Below are positions 1-9,170 of a stretch of 64,000 bases of DNA, piece by piece. Below the pieces are notes generated by a model. That model was not told where the DNA came from and searched no databases. It was given only the letters and a program-made list of their open reading frames with translations. This stretch comes from ZC4RG30 sp040508085. Its GTDB lineage: Bacteria > Pseudomonadota > Gammaproteobacteria > Steroidobacterales > Steroidobacteraceae. The DNA lies in the NCBI GenBank assembly GCA_040508085.1, contig JBEVNO010000077.1, forward strand, positions 1-64,000. Direction: 5' to 3'. The translations under genes were made by a program, and so were the position numbers. Each line of letters starts with the position of its first letter. Position 1 is the stretch's first letter.

Positions 1-31
1 AGAGGTTGGAGAGCCGCGCTGGCGTCGAATC

Positions 32-1831
32 TTGGACGGTAACTTGGTTTTACAGAACTTGCCGACACCGACGGCCAGCGGCACAGAGCTTCGTCGTGCG
101 GAATTCGCAACGCTGACGGAGGCGCTGGACTATGCCGCCGGCGGTCTGTCGGGCTTCAATTACTACAATGGCCGTGGCGAACTGACCACAGTCCTTCCCT
201 ACCGCGAGCTCCGTGAGAAGGCGCGCGCCCTGGCGCGCCGCCTGCAGAGCCTGGGCAGGGGCGCGCGCGTCGCGCTGGTGGCCCACACCCATCCCGATTT
301 CATGGTGATGTTCTATGCCTGCCAGTACGCGGCGCTGGTGCCCGTGCCGCTGCCTGCGGCCATCCACCTGGGCGGGCACGATGCCTATGTGCGGCACCTG
401 CGCCAGATGGTGCTCGACTGCAAGGCGGCTGCGGCATTCGCGCCGGCCGAGTTCATCGAGCTGCTGCGGGAGGCCGCGGCCGGCCTGCCGGTGCAGATCA
501 CCGGCACCCTGGATGCCTTCGAGGCGCTGGAAGACCGTGGTGAGCTGCCCGCGCCGCCAACCTCCGAAGAGCTCGCCTACCTGCAGTACACCTCGGGCAG
601 CACGCGGTTCCCGCGCGGCACGATGATCACCCAGGCCTCGGTGATGCATAACCTCGAGGCGATCTTCAACCACGGCTTCCGCCTGACACAGGAAGACCGC
701 TTCTTCTCGTGGCTGCCGTACTACCACGACATGGGTCTGGTGGGCATTGTGCTGGGCTGCATGGCCACCCAGCGCTCCTGCGATTTCATGGGTTCGCGCG
801 AATTCGCGATGCGTCCGCGCCTGTGGCTGAAATTGATGTCGCAGAACCGCGCGACCATCTCGTTCAGTCCGCCGTTCGGCTACGCACTGGCCGCGCGCCG
901 CATCACCGAGAAAGATACCGCCTCGCTCGACCTCTCCGCCTGGCGGGTCGCTGGGGTGGGTGCCGAGATGATCCACGAAGAGTGGCTGGATGCCTTTGCG
1001 CAGGCGCTGGCGCCGGCCGGCTTCAGCCGCAAGGCATTCCTTCCCTGCTATGGCATGGCCGAAGTGGCGCTGGCAGTGAGCTTCGCCACCGTGGGCAGCG
1101 GCACCCGCCTTGATTACATCGACGGCGAACATCTGTCGGAAACCGGCGAGGCGCTGCCGTTCACCGAGGGCTCGCCCAGCCGCCGCAAAGGTTTCGTCAA
1201 TTGCGGCGAACCACTGCCGGGCTTCGAGGTCGAGGTACGCGATGATTATGGTCGCGTGCTGTCCGAACGCCGCGTGGGCCGTATTTTCCTGCGCAGCCCG
1301 AGCGTCATGCAGGGTTATTACAATTCGCCCGACACCTCCGCCGAAGTGCTGTCCGCGGATGGCTGGCTGAACACCGGCGACCTGGGCTACCGCGTTGATG
1401 GCCAGCTGTATCTCACCGGCCGCGCCAAGGATCTGCTGATCATCAACGGCCGCAACATCTGGCCGCAGGATCTCGAGAGCCTTGCCGAGCAGCAGCCGGA
1501 AGTCCGGCCCACGGATGCCTCCGCCTTTTCGGTGCAGGGCAGTGACAGCACGGAAGTCGCGGTGCTGGTCGTGCAGTGCCGCGAGACAGATCCAAAGCAG
1601 CAGTCGGAACTTGCGGATCGACTGCATGAAGCCATATCGGCGGAGTTCGGCATCCGCTGCCTGATCGAGCTGGTCCCGCCGCATACGCTGCCGCGCACCT
1701 CTTCCGGCAAGCTGTCGCGCAGCGTGACGCGCAAGGAATTCCTCGAACGCCACAATGAAGAGAAGATCCGCGAAGCCTCGCATCGCCGTTTCCTGGTGAG
1801 CGACGGCGGCCGTCGGCCGGTTGCAGCCTGA
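32..1831 (+). CDS. Fatty acyl-AMP ligase (FAAL-type, start uncertain)
   Basis: Predicted to activate a fatty acid as acyl-adenylate and load it on an acyl carrier protein. Seen: the ANL-superfamily P-loop TSGSTRFPRG (about residues 187-196), the hinge region GWLNTGDLGY, the FAAL-like stretch KDLLIINGRNIWPQD and a C-terminal PRTSSGKLSR with the catalytic-type lysine. The STR in the P-loop instead of STG is typical of FAALs rather than acyl-CoA synthetases. The gene is followed after 5 bp by an acyl carrier protein and then a serine palmitoyltransferase, so the acyl-ACP is probably the substrate of that enzyme. The start used is a TTG; the frame stays open to the left edge of the window, so the true start may lie upstream. 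Activation to acyl-AMP is well supported; the chain length is unknown. Confidence 0.82.
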   Translation: MDGNLVLQNLPTPTASGTELRRAEFATLTEALDYAAGGLSGFNYYNGRGELTTVLPYRELREKARALARRLQSLGRGARVALVAHTHPDFMVMFYACQYAALVPVPLPAAIHLGGHDAYVRHLRQMVLDCKAAAAFAPAEFIELLREAAAGLPVQITGTLDAFEALEDRGELPAPPTSEELAYLQYTSGSTRFPRGTMITQASVMHNLEAIFNHGFRLTQEDRFFSWLPYYHDMGLVGIVLGCMATQRSCDFMGSREFAMRPRLWLKLMSQNRATISFSPPFGYALAARRITEKDTASLDLSAWRVAGVGAEMIHEEWLDAFAQALAPAGFSRKAFLPCYGMAEVALAVSFATVGSGTRLDYIDGEHLSETGEALPFTEGSPSRRKGFVNCGEPLPGFEVEVRDDYGRVLSERRVGRIFLRSPSVMQGYYNSPDTSAEVLSADGWLNTGDLGYRVDGQLYLTGRAKDLLIINGRNIWPQDLESLAEQQPEVRPTDASAFSVQGSDSTEVAVLVVQCRETDPKQQSELADRLHEAISAEFGIRCLIELVPPHTLPRTSSGKLSRSVTRKEFLERHNEEKIREASHRRFLVSDGGRRPVAA

Positions 1832-1836
1832 AGCTG

Positions 1837-2091
1837 ATGCCCGCGCCGGTTCAGGACAGGGTCGAGGCAGTGGTCCGCGATGCATTGAAGCTGGCGGCAC
1901 CTGACATCGGTGTGGTGAACGGTGGCACGCACCTGGCCAGCGAGCTCGGGCTCGACTCCGCGCAGGTGATGGACATGATCATGGAGATCGAGGACCACCT
2001 CGATATCTCCATTCCCGTTGCCGCCATCGCCGAAGCCCATACGCTCGACCAGCTGTGTGATTGCGTGCGCAAGGTGATGGGCGAGGCATGA
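1837..2091 (+). CDS. Acyl carrier protein for sphingolipid-type synthesis
   Basis: Small 84-residue acyl carrier protein. The phosphopantetheine attachment motif is LGLDSAQVMDM with the serine at residue 41, and the helix II sequence MDMIMEIEDHL fits a PP-binding fold. It lies between a fatty acyl-AMP ligase and a serine palmitoyltransferase and its stop overlaps the start of the latter (ATGA), so the three are translationally linked. It is probably a dedicated carrier that receives acyl groups from the ligase and hands them to the transferase, as in the Caulobacter sphingolipid cluster. It is distinct from the housekeeping AcpP, which is normally within the fab cluster. Confidence 0.85.
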   Translation: MPAPVQDRVEAVVRDALKLAAPDIGVVNGGTHLASELGLDSAQVMDMIMEIEDHLDISIPVAAIAEAHTLDQLCDCVRKVMGEA

Positions 2092-3290
2092 GCCTGTTCG
2101 AGAAGTTTGCGCCGCTCGCGCAGCTGCGCGATGCCCTGGCGGCGCGCGGGCCGGTGGCTTCGGTGGCCACGCCGATGGACGATGTGCAGAACGCCACATC
2201 CGCCACCATCAATGGCCGGCAGGTGCTGCTGGCCGGCACCAACAATTATCTCGGCCTCACCTACGCGCCGGAAACCCGTGCCGCGGCGATCAAGGCCATC
2301 CAGACGCTGGGCACCGGCACCACCGGCTCGCGCATGGCCAGCGGCAACTACGCCGGTCACCGGCTGCTGGAGCGCAGTTTCGCCGCAGCTTTCGGCTGGC
2401 CGGCCGCCATAGTCTTCTCCACCGGCTACCAGGCCAATCTCGGCGCCATCTCGGCGCTGGCCGGGCAGGGCGAATACCTGCTGGTGGACGCCGACGGCCA
2501 CGCCAGCATCCATGACGCCTGCAAGCTGAGCAATGCCACCACCATCCGCTTCCGGCACAACGATCCGGAAAACCTGGCGCGTCGCCTGGAGCGCCTGGGT
2601 GAAGACGCCAAGCGCACGCTGGTGGTGGTCGAAAGCCTGTACAGCGTGCTGGGCGACCGCGCCCCGTTGAAAGAATTCGTCGAGGTCACAGAGCGCCACG
2701 GCGCCATGATCATCGTTGATGAGGCGCATTCATTCGGCATGTTCGGCCCCCGCGGCCTTGGCATCTGTGCCGAACTCGATCTCCTGGACCGCGTCGATTT
2801 CATTGTCGGCACCTTCTCCAAGAGCCTGGGCGGCGTGGGTGGGTTCTGCGTGAGCCGCCATGCGCAGTTCGAACTGCTGCGACTGGCGAGCCGGCCCTAT
2901 ATCTTCACGGCCTCGCCCCCGCCGCCGGTCATCGCTGCCACGCAGGCGGCGCTGGAGCGGCTGCTGGCGGGGGACGATTTGCGCGAGCGGCTGTGGCGGC
3001 ACATCCATCGCTTCTACCAGGCCATGAACCAGCTGGGTTACCGCGTGGGTTCGAAGGATCCAGGTCCGGTCACGGCGCTGGTATTCAGCGAGCGCGACCA
3101 GGCCATCGAGCTGTGGCAGGGCCTGCTCGAGGAAGGCATTTACACCAATCTGATGGTGCCGCCCTCGACGCCTGCCGGCCTCAACATCGTGCGCATCAGT
3201 CTGTCAGCGGCACACAGCGATGAGGACATCGGCCGCATGATCGAGGTGCTGGGCCGGCTGTCAAAGCAGCTGAAGGTCGCCGCCGCCTAG
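2088..3290 (+). CDS. spt: Serine palmitoyltransferase-like alpha-oxoamine synthase
   Basis: PLP-dependent alpha-oxoamine synthase of 400 residues, predicted to condense L-serine with a fatty acyl thioester to 3-ketosphinganine, the first committed step of sphingolipid synthesis. The PLP lysine is in GTFSKSLGG (K245), D211 of VDEAHSFG would bind the pyridine nitrogen and H138 in DGHASIHDACKL stacks on the ring. RPYIFTASPPP and the IRFRHND stretch resemble the Sphingomonas enzyme more than KBL or BioF. The ATG at 2088 is chosen because it overlaps the ACP stop; an in-frame start 27 bp upstream would lie inside the ACP gene. Ceramide synthase and ketosphinganine reductase are not in the window. 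BioF/KBL-like activity is the main alternative. Confidence 0.8.
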   Translation: MSLFEKFAPLAQLRDALAARGPVASVATPMDDVQNATSATINGRQVLLAGTNNYLGLTYAPETRAAAIKAIQTLGTGTTGSRMASGNYAGHRLLERSFAAAFGWPAAIVFSTGYQANLGAISALAGQGEYLLVDADGHASIHDACKLSNATTIRFRHNDPENLARRLERLGEDAKRTLVVVESLYSVLGDRAPLKEFVEVTERHGAMIIVDEAHSFGMFGPRGLGICAELDLLDRVDFIVGTFSKSLGGVGGFCVSRHAQFELLRLASRPYIFTASPPPPVIAATQAALERLLAGDDLRERLWRHIHRFYQAMNQLGYRVGSKDPGPVTALVFSERDQAIELWQGLLEEGIYTNLMVPPSTPAGLNIVRISLSAAHSDEDIGRMIEVLGRLSKQLKVAAA

Positions 3291-3640
3291 AGACGGCGTG
3301 GCTGGTTGCGTTCGTCGACCAGCACCACCACGGGCTGCCAGGTGGCCAGCTCCGCTTCGCTGTACTGCGAATACGCGCAGATGATCAGCAGGTCACCCAG
3401 CATCGCCTTGCGCGCCGCTGCGCCATTCAATGAAATGGTGCCTGTGCCGCGGGCCGCTTCGATCACGTAGGTGGTGAAGCGCTCGCCGTTGTTGATGTTG
3501 TACAGCTCGATGTACTGGTTCGGCAGGATGCCCGAAGCATCCAGCAGGTTGCGGTCGATGCCGCACGAGCCTTCATATTCCAGATCCGCTTCGGTGACCC
3601 GCACGCGGTGCAGCTTGGCCTGCAGCATGGTCCGCATCAT
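3287..3640 (-). CDS. panD: Aspartate 1-decarboxylase
   Basis: Pyruvoyl-dependent enzyme making beta-alanine from aspartate for pantothenate and CoA synthesis. The 117-residue product starts MMRTMLQAKLHRVRVT and aligns end to end with the E. coli start. The self-cleavage site is Gly24-Ser25 in YEGSCGID, where serine becomes the pyruvoyl group; the downstream SLNGAAARKAMLGD is also conserved. A longer reading frame exists but would run into the FHA gene, so the ATG at 3640 is preferred; an AGGAG lies 13 nt upstream. Its stop codon shares CTAG with the convergent serine palmitoyltransferase gene. It follows the FHA gene by 4 bp on the same strand and may be co-transcribed. Confidence 0.95.
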   Translation of the reverse strand: MMRTMLQAKLHRVRVTEADLEYEGSCGIDRNLLDASGILPNQYIELYNINNGERFTTYVIEAARGTGTISLNGAAARKAMLGDLLIICAYSQYSEAELATWQPVVVLVDERNQPRRL

Positions 3641-3644
3641 GGTT

Positions 3645-4835
3645 TCAGTCTTTCTCCTGTCTGCGCGCGTTGGCATAGGCCTGGGCGAGGGCTTCCAGGA
3701 ACAGATGCGGCATCTGTTCGCCCGTGCCCTGCAGCAGCGTGCCATAGATTTCCTTGTAGCGTGCCCAGCTGGCCGCGGCGGCCGCCGGACCCGTGCCCGC
3801 TTCCATCTTGCCCGGCGCCAGATGCGCCATGAACTGGGCGAATGCACCCCGCAGGGCAGGGTCCATCGCGCTGGCATCGGCGCCGGCCTCCTCGAAGCGG
3901 CCACGCAGCTGCATCACCGCGTCGAGGCGGCGCTTTTCATGGCCGTTCAGCAGTTCCAGCAGGAATTCGTCGCTGGTCGCGTCCAGTGGCGAGCGGCCTT
4001 CTGCGGCCTGGCTCGCGATGCCATGGCGATCGCGGAACAGCTGCTGCGCCCGCAGGATCTCCTTCAGGCCGATCAAGGCCTCGCGCAGCAGGCGGCCCGC
4101 CAGGTGCAGGCTGGCGGCTTCGCTGCCCATGGGCACCTGTGCCGGGTCGAGGCCGGCACCGCGGCAGAATGCTTCCATGCCATTGCGCACATCGACCAGC
4201 GGCGTGGCATTGCCTTCCAGCCGGGCCCGCGCCGCGGCGCGCAGGCGCGTGAGACGGTGTTCGCTGGGATGCGGCGCCGACGCCGTGCCACGCAGCCCCG
4301 CAGCCTGCAGCTTGGCCATGGGGCCAGTCGCATCCGGCGGGATCAGCGCCTCGATGTTCAGTGACGCGCCCAGATCCTGGGCCGCCATTGCACGCAGCGG
4401 CACCACATTGTCGACCGCCATCTGCGCCAGCGTGTTCGTGCCTGGGGTCACGCCCAGTTGCGCCAGTGTGTTGGTTCCTGGGCCGGGCACGGGCTGCGGC
4501 ACCGGTGGCGCGTCGTCATCGATATGCACCAGCACCCGGTAATCGCCCATGCGCAGCACATCGCCGGGCTGCAGCGCGTGCAGTCCGCGGCGGCCCTGTG
4601 GCGTCGACGAATCATTCACGTAGACGCCATTGGTGCTGGTGTCTTCGAGGAAATAGGATCCCTGGCGCAGCAGGATGCGGGCGTGGTGCCCAGACAGGTA
4701 GCGCTGGGGGTCGGGCAGGGACCAGTCATTGTCGAGCGCACGGCCGATGCTGCCCCCGGAAGCGCCCAGCAGGATGCTGGCCCGGGAGCCGAGCTGTTCG
4801 CGTTGCTGACTGATGATTTCTAGGCGCAAAGCCAT
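3645..4835 (-). CDS. FHA-domain protein with type VI secretion (TagH/ImpI-like) C-terminal domain
   Basis: 396 residues. The N-terminal FHA domain (about 20-105) keeps its phosphothreonine-binding landmarks: GR at 31-32, SGHHAR at 48-53 and TNG at 68-70. A proline- and threonine-rich linker follows. The C-terminal part (about 215-390) matches in overall pattern the helical domain of type VI secretion-associated FHA proteins, with AFCRGAGLDP, LGRLLREAL-like and QLFRDRHG segments. In T6SS loci such proteins are regulated by a Ser/Thr kinase/phosphatase pair (PpkA/PppA). No T6SS structural gene is seen in the window, but two Ser/Thr kinases are, so it may read Thr phosphorylation in another pathway. 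Divergent from DUF1820-purL, upstream of panD. Confidence 0.75.
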   Translation of the reverse strand: MALRLEIISQQREQLGSRASILLGASGGSIGRALDNDWSLPDPQRYLSGHHARILLRQGSYFLEDTSTNGVYVNDSSTPQGRRGLHALQPGDVLRMGDYRVLVHIDDDAPPVPQPVPGPGTNTLAQLGVTPGTNTLAQMAVDNVVPLRAMAAQDLGASLNIEALIPPDATGPMAKLQAAGLRGTASAPHPSEHRLTRLRAAARARLEGNATPLVDVRNGMEAFCRGAGLDPAQVPMGSEAASLHLAGRLLREALIGLKEILRAQQLFRDRHGIASQAAEGRSPLDATSDEFLLELLNGHEKRRLDAVMQLRGRFEEAGADASAMDPALRGAFAQFMAHLAPGKMEAGTGPAAAAASWARYKEIYGTLLQGTGEQMPHLFLEALAQAYANARRQEKD

Positions 4836-4867
4836 GGGCGCCGGAACCTTGAGTGACCGTCCTGAAC

Positions 4868-4873
4868 TATAAT
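4868..4873 (+). promoter_or_regulatory. Candidate -10 box for the DUF1820-purL unit
   Basis: A perfect TATAAT lies in the 79-bp region between the divergent FHA and DUF1820 genes, 41 nt before the DUF1820 start. A TTGAGT sits upstream but only 13 bp away, too close for a standard -35, so only the -10 is called. Confidence 0.5.
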
Positions 4874-4914
4874 AGGGGACGCGTCCGCGCCGCCGGGCGT
4901 ACCCCGAAGTAGCT

Positions 4915-5256
4915 ATGGCATCACATCACATTTTCAGGGTTCAGTTCGTGAATCAGGGCAAGGTTTACGAGGTCTATGCCCGCAAGGTCGCCCACGGCTC
5001 GATGCTGGGTTTCGTCGAAATCGAGGAGCTGGTGTTTGGCGAGCGCAGCAGCGTGGTGCTCGACCCGGCCGAAGAGCGCATCAAGGACGAATTCGCCGGC
5101 GTGAAGCGCAGCTTCCTGCCCATGCATTCGGTGCTGCGCATCGATGAAGTCAGCAAACGTGGCGCCAGCAAGATCACCGAGTTCGAGGGTAATGTGACGG
5201 CCTTCCCATCGCCGCTCTATGTGCCGCCGTCCGGCGACGGCGGACGCAAATCCTGA
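4915..5256 (+). CDS. DUF1820 family protein
   Basis: 113-residue protein recognised as DUF1820 by its start HHIFRVQFVNQGKVYEVYAR, the central LGFVEIEELVFGE and the end FLPMHSVLRIDEVSKRG. The family is widespread in gammaproteobacteria and has no assigned function. No signal peptide or membrane segment is visible, so it should be cytosolic. A TATAAT box is 41 nt upstream and the purL GTG starts one base after its stop, so it is probably the first gene of a DUF1820-purL transcript. Confidence 0.85.
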   Translation: MASHHIFRVQFVNQGKVYEVYARKVAHGSMLGFVEIEELVFGERSSVVLDPAEERIKDEFAGVKRSFLPMHSVLRIDEVSKRGASKITEFEGNVTAFPSPLYVPPSGDGGRKS

Positions 5257-5257
5257 C

Positions 5258-8200
5258 GTGATACTGCAATGGCCGGGCGGCCCCGCCCACAGTGAATTCC
5301 GGCTCGCGAAGCTGCTGGCGCAGGCCCGGGCCCTGGCGCCTGGCCTGCGTGGCATCCGCAGCCGCTTCGTGCACCTGGTCGACTGCACCCGCGAGCCGGA
5401 TGCCGCAGGCCGCGGGCGGTTGGCGGCACTGCTGACCTACGGGCCGCACTACACGCCGGATGTGCCGCCCGGTCAGTGCCTCCTGGTGCTGCCGCGCCCA
5501 GGCACGATTTCACCGTGGTCCAGCAAGGCCACCGACATCGCGCAGGTGTGCGGCCTCCAGTGGCTGCGGCGTGTAGAGCGCGGCGCGAGTTTTCACCTCG
5601 AAGCGTCTGCGCTGCTGGATGCCACGCAGCTGGTAGAGATCGGAGCGCTGCTGCATGACCGCATGACCGAGGCGGTTTTCGCGCCGGGCGATGACTTCAC
5701 GCCGTTGTTCGCGGCCAGCGCGCCGCGCGCGCTCACCAGCGTGCCGCGCTCGCTGCCCGCACTGACGCGCGCCAATGCCGATCTCGGGCTCGCGCTGTCG
5801 GTCGATGAAATCGCCTATCTGCATGACAGCTTCGAGCGCCTGGGCCGCGACCCCACCGATGTCGAGCTGATGATGTTCGCGCAGGCCAATTCCGAGCATT
5901 GCAGACACAAGATCTTCAATGCCGATTTCACCGTGGATGGCATACCACAGGCGAAATCCCTGTTCGCCATGATCCGCAACACGCATGCGCTGGCGCCGGC
6001 AGGCGTGCTCTCGGCCTACCGTGACAATGCCGCCGTGATGGCCGGCTCGGAAGGCGAGCGCTATTTCGCCGATCCAGACAGCGGCGTGTATGGCCGGCAC
6101 GCCGAGCCCATCGACATCCTGATGAAGGTCGAGACGCATAATCATCCGACAGCCATCTCGCCATTTCCGGGTGCCGCCACTGGTTCGGGCGGTGAAATCC
6201 GCGATGAGGGCGCGACCGGAACTGGCGCCAAGCCCAAGGCCGGGCTGGTCGGTTACTCGGTTTCGAACCTGCGCATTCCTGGCTTCGTGCAGCCCTGGGA
6301 GCACACGCTGGGCAAGCCCGGCCGCATCGTGAGCAGCCTGGATGTGATGCTGGAAGGTCCGCTGGGCGCCGCCGCGTTCAACAATGAATTCGGGCGGCCG
6401 TGCATTGCCGGTTACTTCCGTGTTTTCGAGCAGCCGGTGGACGGCAGCAAGGCACGCGGTTACCACAAGCCCATCATGATCGCCGGTGGCATGGGCAATG
6501 TGCGCAGGCCCCATGTGAACAAGGGCGACGTACCCGTGGGTGCGCATCTGGTGGTGCTGGGTGGACCGGCCATGCTGATCGGGCTGGGAGGCGGCGCGGC
6601 CTCGTCGATGGACAGCGGCCGGTCTTCGGCCGACCTGGATTTCGCATCGGTCCAGCGCGGCAATCCGGAGATCCAGCGCCGCGCCCAGGAAGTGATTGAC
6701 GGCTGCTGGGCACTGGGTGCGGCCAATCCCATCCATCTGGTGCACGACGTGGGCGCTGGTGGCCTGTCGAATGCGGTGCCCGAGGCAGTGGCCCACAGCC
6801 AGCGGGGTGCGCGCATCGACCTGCGCGCCGTACCCAACGCCGAGCCTGGCATGTCGCCCCTGGAGATCTGGTGCAACGAGGCGCAGGAACGCTATGTGCT
6901 GGCGGTGTCCGAGCCGGGGTTGCAGCGCTTCGAGCAGATTGCGCAGCGCGAGCGTTGCCCCTATGCCGTCATCGGCCGCATCACCGACGACGGCCTGCTG
7001 GTGGTCAGCGATCCGCAGTTCGGCAACCGTCCGGTCGACATTCCCATCGAAGTGCTGCTGGGCAAGCTGCCGCGCATGCAGCGCGATGTGCGGCATGCTC
7101 ATACCGGGCGGCAACCTTTTTCCACGCGCGGGCTCGACCTGCAACAGGCCGCGCTGCGGGTGCTGGCGCATCCGGCGGTCGCCGACAAGACCTTCCTGAT
7201 CACCATCGGCGACCGCAGCGTTGGCGGTCAGATCAGCCGCGACCAGATGGTCGGGCCCTGGCAGGTCCCGGTGTCCGACGTCGCCGTCACCAGCAGCGAC
7301 TACTTCGGTCACCGGGGCGAAGCGATGGCGATGGGAGAGCGCACGCCGCTGGCCTTGCTGAATGCAGCGGCTGCGGCCCGCATGGCGGTCACGGAATCCA
7401 TCACCAACATCCTGGCTGCGGACGTCGCGCAGTTGTCCGACATCCGCCTGTCGGCAAACTGGATGGCCGCATGCGGGGAGCCCGGGGAGGATGCGGCGCT
7501 CTATGACGCCGTGCATGCCGTGGGCATGGAGCTGTGTCCGGCGCTCGGCATCGCGATACCTGTCGGCAAGGATTCACTGTCGATGAAGACGGTGTGGAGC
7601 GATGCGGCAGGGCAGAAATCCGTCGTTGCGCCCGTGTCGCTGATCGTGTCCGCGTTCGCGCCGGTCGGTGACGTGCGGCGCACGCTCACGCCGCAGCTGC
7701 AGATGCATGCTGGCGCCAGCCGCCTGCTGTGGATCGATCTGGGCCGCGGTCAGAGCCGTCTCGGCGCTTCCATCCTGGCGCAGGTGCATGCCGAGCTGGG
7801 CGATGTGGCGCCGGACCTTGATACGCCGCAACTGCTGCGCGGTTTTGCCACCGCCTTGCAGGCGCTGCGCGGTCGTGGTCACGTGCTGGCCTATCACGAT
7901 GTCTCCGATGGCGGCGTAATGGCCACGCTCGCCGAGATGGCATTTGCCGGGCATTGCGGCATTGAAGTGCAGCTGCCGGCCGGTGCAGCCGGCTTCGCGG
8001 CACGCCTGTTTGCCGAGGAGGCCGGAGCGGTCATCCAGGTGCTGGCAAGCGATGTGGACGCAGCGCGGGCGCAGTTCGCCGCGGCCGGGCTCGGCGGCGC
8101 CGTGCATGACATCGGCGCACCCGTCAGCACATTGCATCTGTCCTTCACCGGAGAAGGCGAACAGCTGCAACTCGACTGGCTGGCAGCGCGCCGCGCCTGG

Positions 8201-9133
8201 AGCGAGACGTCCCACCGCATGCGGCTGCTGCGCGATGAACCCGACTGCGCGCGCGAGGAATTCGCCGCGCAGCTGGATGCCGGCGATCCGGGGCTGCAGG
8301 TTGCGCTGACCTTCGACGCGCAGCAAGACATCGCCGCGCCGTACCTGAACGTGGGCGCGCGGCCACGGGTGGCGGTGTTGCGCGAGCAGGGCGTCAACAG
8401 CCAGGTGGAAATGGCCGCAGTGCTGGATCTGGCTGGCTTCGAACCACATGACGTGCACATGAGCGACCTGCTCGGTGGACGGCGGCGCCTGACCGAATTC
8501 CGTGGCCTGGTGGCCTGCGGCGGTTTTTCCTATGGCGATGTGCTGGGAGCGGGCGAGGGCTGGGCCAAATCCATCCTGTTCCATGAGCGCACGCGCGCCG
8601 AGTTCGCGCGCTACTTCGAGCGCACCGACACCTTCACGCTGGGTGTGTGCAATGGCTGCCAGATGATGGCGGCGCTGAAGTCACTGGTGCCCGGCGCGGC
8701 GCACTGGCCGCGTTTCGTGCGCAATCGCGGGGAGCAGTTCGAAGGCCGCTTCAGCCTGGTGGAGATTCTCGATTCCCCGTCCTTGCTGCTGGCGGGCATG
8801 GCTGGCTCGCGCCTGCCGATAGCCGTGGCGCATGGCGAAGGTCGCGCGGAGTTCGCGGCGGAATCCCAGCAGGCTGCGCTGCTGGCGCAACGGCAGATCG
8901 CCTTGCGCTATGTGAACAACACCGGCGGCGTCGCCACGCATTATCCCGCCAACCCCAACGGTTCGCCGCTGGGTATCGCAGCAGTGACCAGCGTGGATGG
9001 CCGCGTGCTGTTGACCATGCCGCATCCGGAGCGTTCATTCCGGATTACGCAAAATTCATGGCACCCCCCGGTCGTCGGCGAATTCAGTGGCTGGATGCGC
9101 ATCTTCCGCAACGCGCGCGTTTGGGTAAACTGA
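5258..9133 (+). CDS. purL: Phosphoribosylformylglycinamidine synthase
   Basis: Large single-chain PurL of 1291 residues that converts FGAR and glutamine to FGAM in purine synthesis. The order is the usual one: N-terminal PurS-like part, linker, tandem ATP-binding synthetase halves (VETHNHPTAISPFPGAATG near residue 290) and a C-terminal glutaminase with nucleophile Cys1131 in GVCNGCQMM and the late MPHPERSF. The start is taken as the GTG at 5258, because the sequence after it, ILQWPGGPAHSEFRLAKLL, aligns with the E. coli N-terminus and length (1295 aa). The alternative start at 5219 lies inside DUF1820. It probably shares the upstream DUF1820 promoter. Confidence 0.97.
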   Translation: MILQWPGGPAHSEFRLAKLLAQARALAPGLRGIRSRFVHLVDCTREPDAAGRGRLAALLTYGPHYTPDVPPGQCLLVLPRPGTISPWSSKATDIAQVCGLQWLRRVERGASFHLEASALLDATQLVEIGALLHDRMTEAVFAPGDDFTPLFAASAPRALTSVPRSLPALTRANADLGLALSVDEIAYLHDSFERLGRDPTDVELMMFAQANSEHCRHKIFNADFTVDGIPQAKSLFAMIRNTHALAPAGVLSAYRDNAAVMAGSEGERYFADPDSGVYGRHAEPIDILMKVETHNHPTAISPFPGAATGSGGEIRDEGATGTGAKPKAGLVGYSVSNLRIPGFVQPWEHTLGKPGRIVSSLDVMLEGPLGAAAFNNEFGRPCIAGYFRVFEQPVDGSKARGYHKPIMIAGGMGNVRRPHVNKGDVPVGAHLVVLGGPAMLIGLGGGAASSMDSGRSSADLDFASVQRGNPEIQRRAQEVIDGCWALGAANPIHLVHDVGAGGLSNAVPEAVAHSQRGARIDLRAVPNAEPGMSPLEIWCNEAQERYVLAVSEPGLQRFEQIAQRERCPYAVIGRITDDGLLVVSDPQFGNRPVDIPIEVLLGKLPRMQRDVRHAHTGRQPFSTRGLDLQQAALRVLAHPAVADKTFLITIGDRSVGGQISRDQMVGPWQVPVSDVAVTSSDYFGHRGEAMAMGERTPLALLNAAAAARMAVTESITNILAADVAQLSDIRLSANWMAACGEPGEDAALYDAVHAVGMELCPALGIAIPVGKDSLSMKTVWSDAAGQKSVVAPVSLIVSAFAPVGDVRRTLTPQLQMHAGASRLLWIDLGRGQSRLGASILAQVHAELGDVAPDLDTPQLLRGFATALQALRGRGHVLAYHDVSDGGVMATLAEMAFAGHCGIEVQLPAGAAGFAARLFAEEAGAVIQVLASDVDAARAQFAAAGLGGAVHDIGAPVSTLHLSFTGEGEQLQLDWLAARRAWSETSHRMRLLRDEPDCAREEFAAQLDAGDPGLQVALTFDAQQDIAAPYLNVGARPRVAVLREQGVNSQVEMAAVLDLAGFEPHDVHMSDLLGGRRRLTEFRGLVACGGFSYGDVLGAGEGWAKSILFHERTRAEFARYFERTDTFTLGVCNGCQMMAALKSLVPGAAHWPRFVRNRGEQFEGRFSLVEILDSPSLLLAGMAGSRLPIAVAHGEGRAEFAAESQQAALLAQRQIALRYVNNTGGVATHYPANPNGSPLGIAAVTSVDGRVLLTMPHPERSFRITQNSWHPPVVGEFSGWMRIFRNARVWVN

Positions 9134-9170
9134 TCCGCCAGTCAATACGGTGAACTTCGGGGGTCCAGGG

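Noticed and set aside
50..1900. 616-codon minus-strand open frame opposite the acyl-AMP ligase
   Set aside because: Low-complexity composition, no domain; the plus strand has the conserved motifs.
5510..7516. 668-codon minus-strand open frame inside purL
   Set aside because: No start signal or family motif; shadow of purL.
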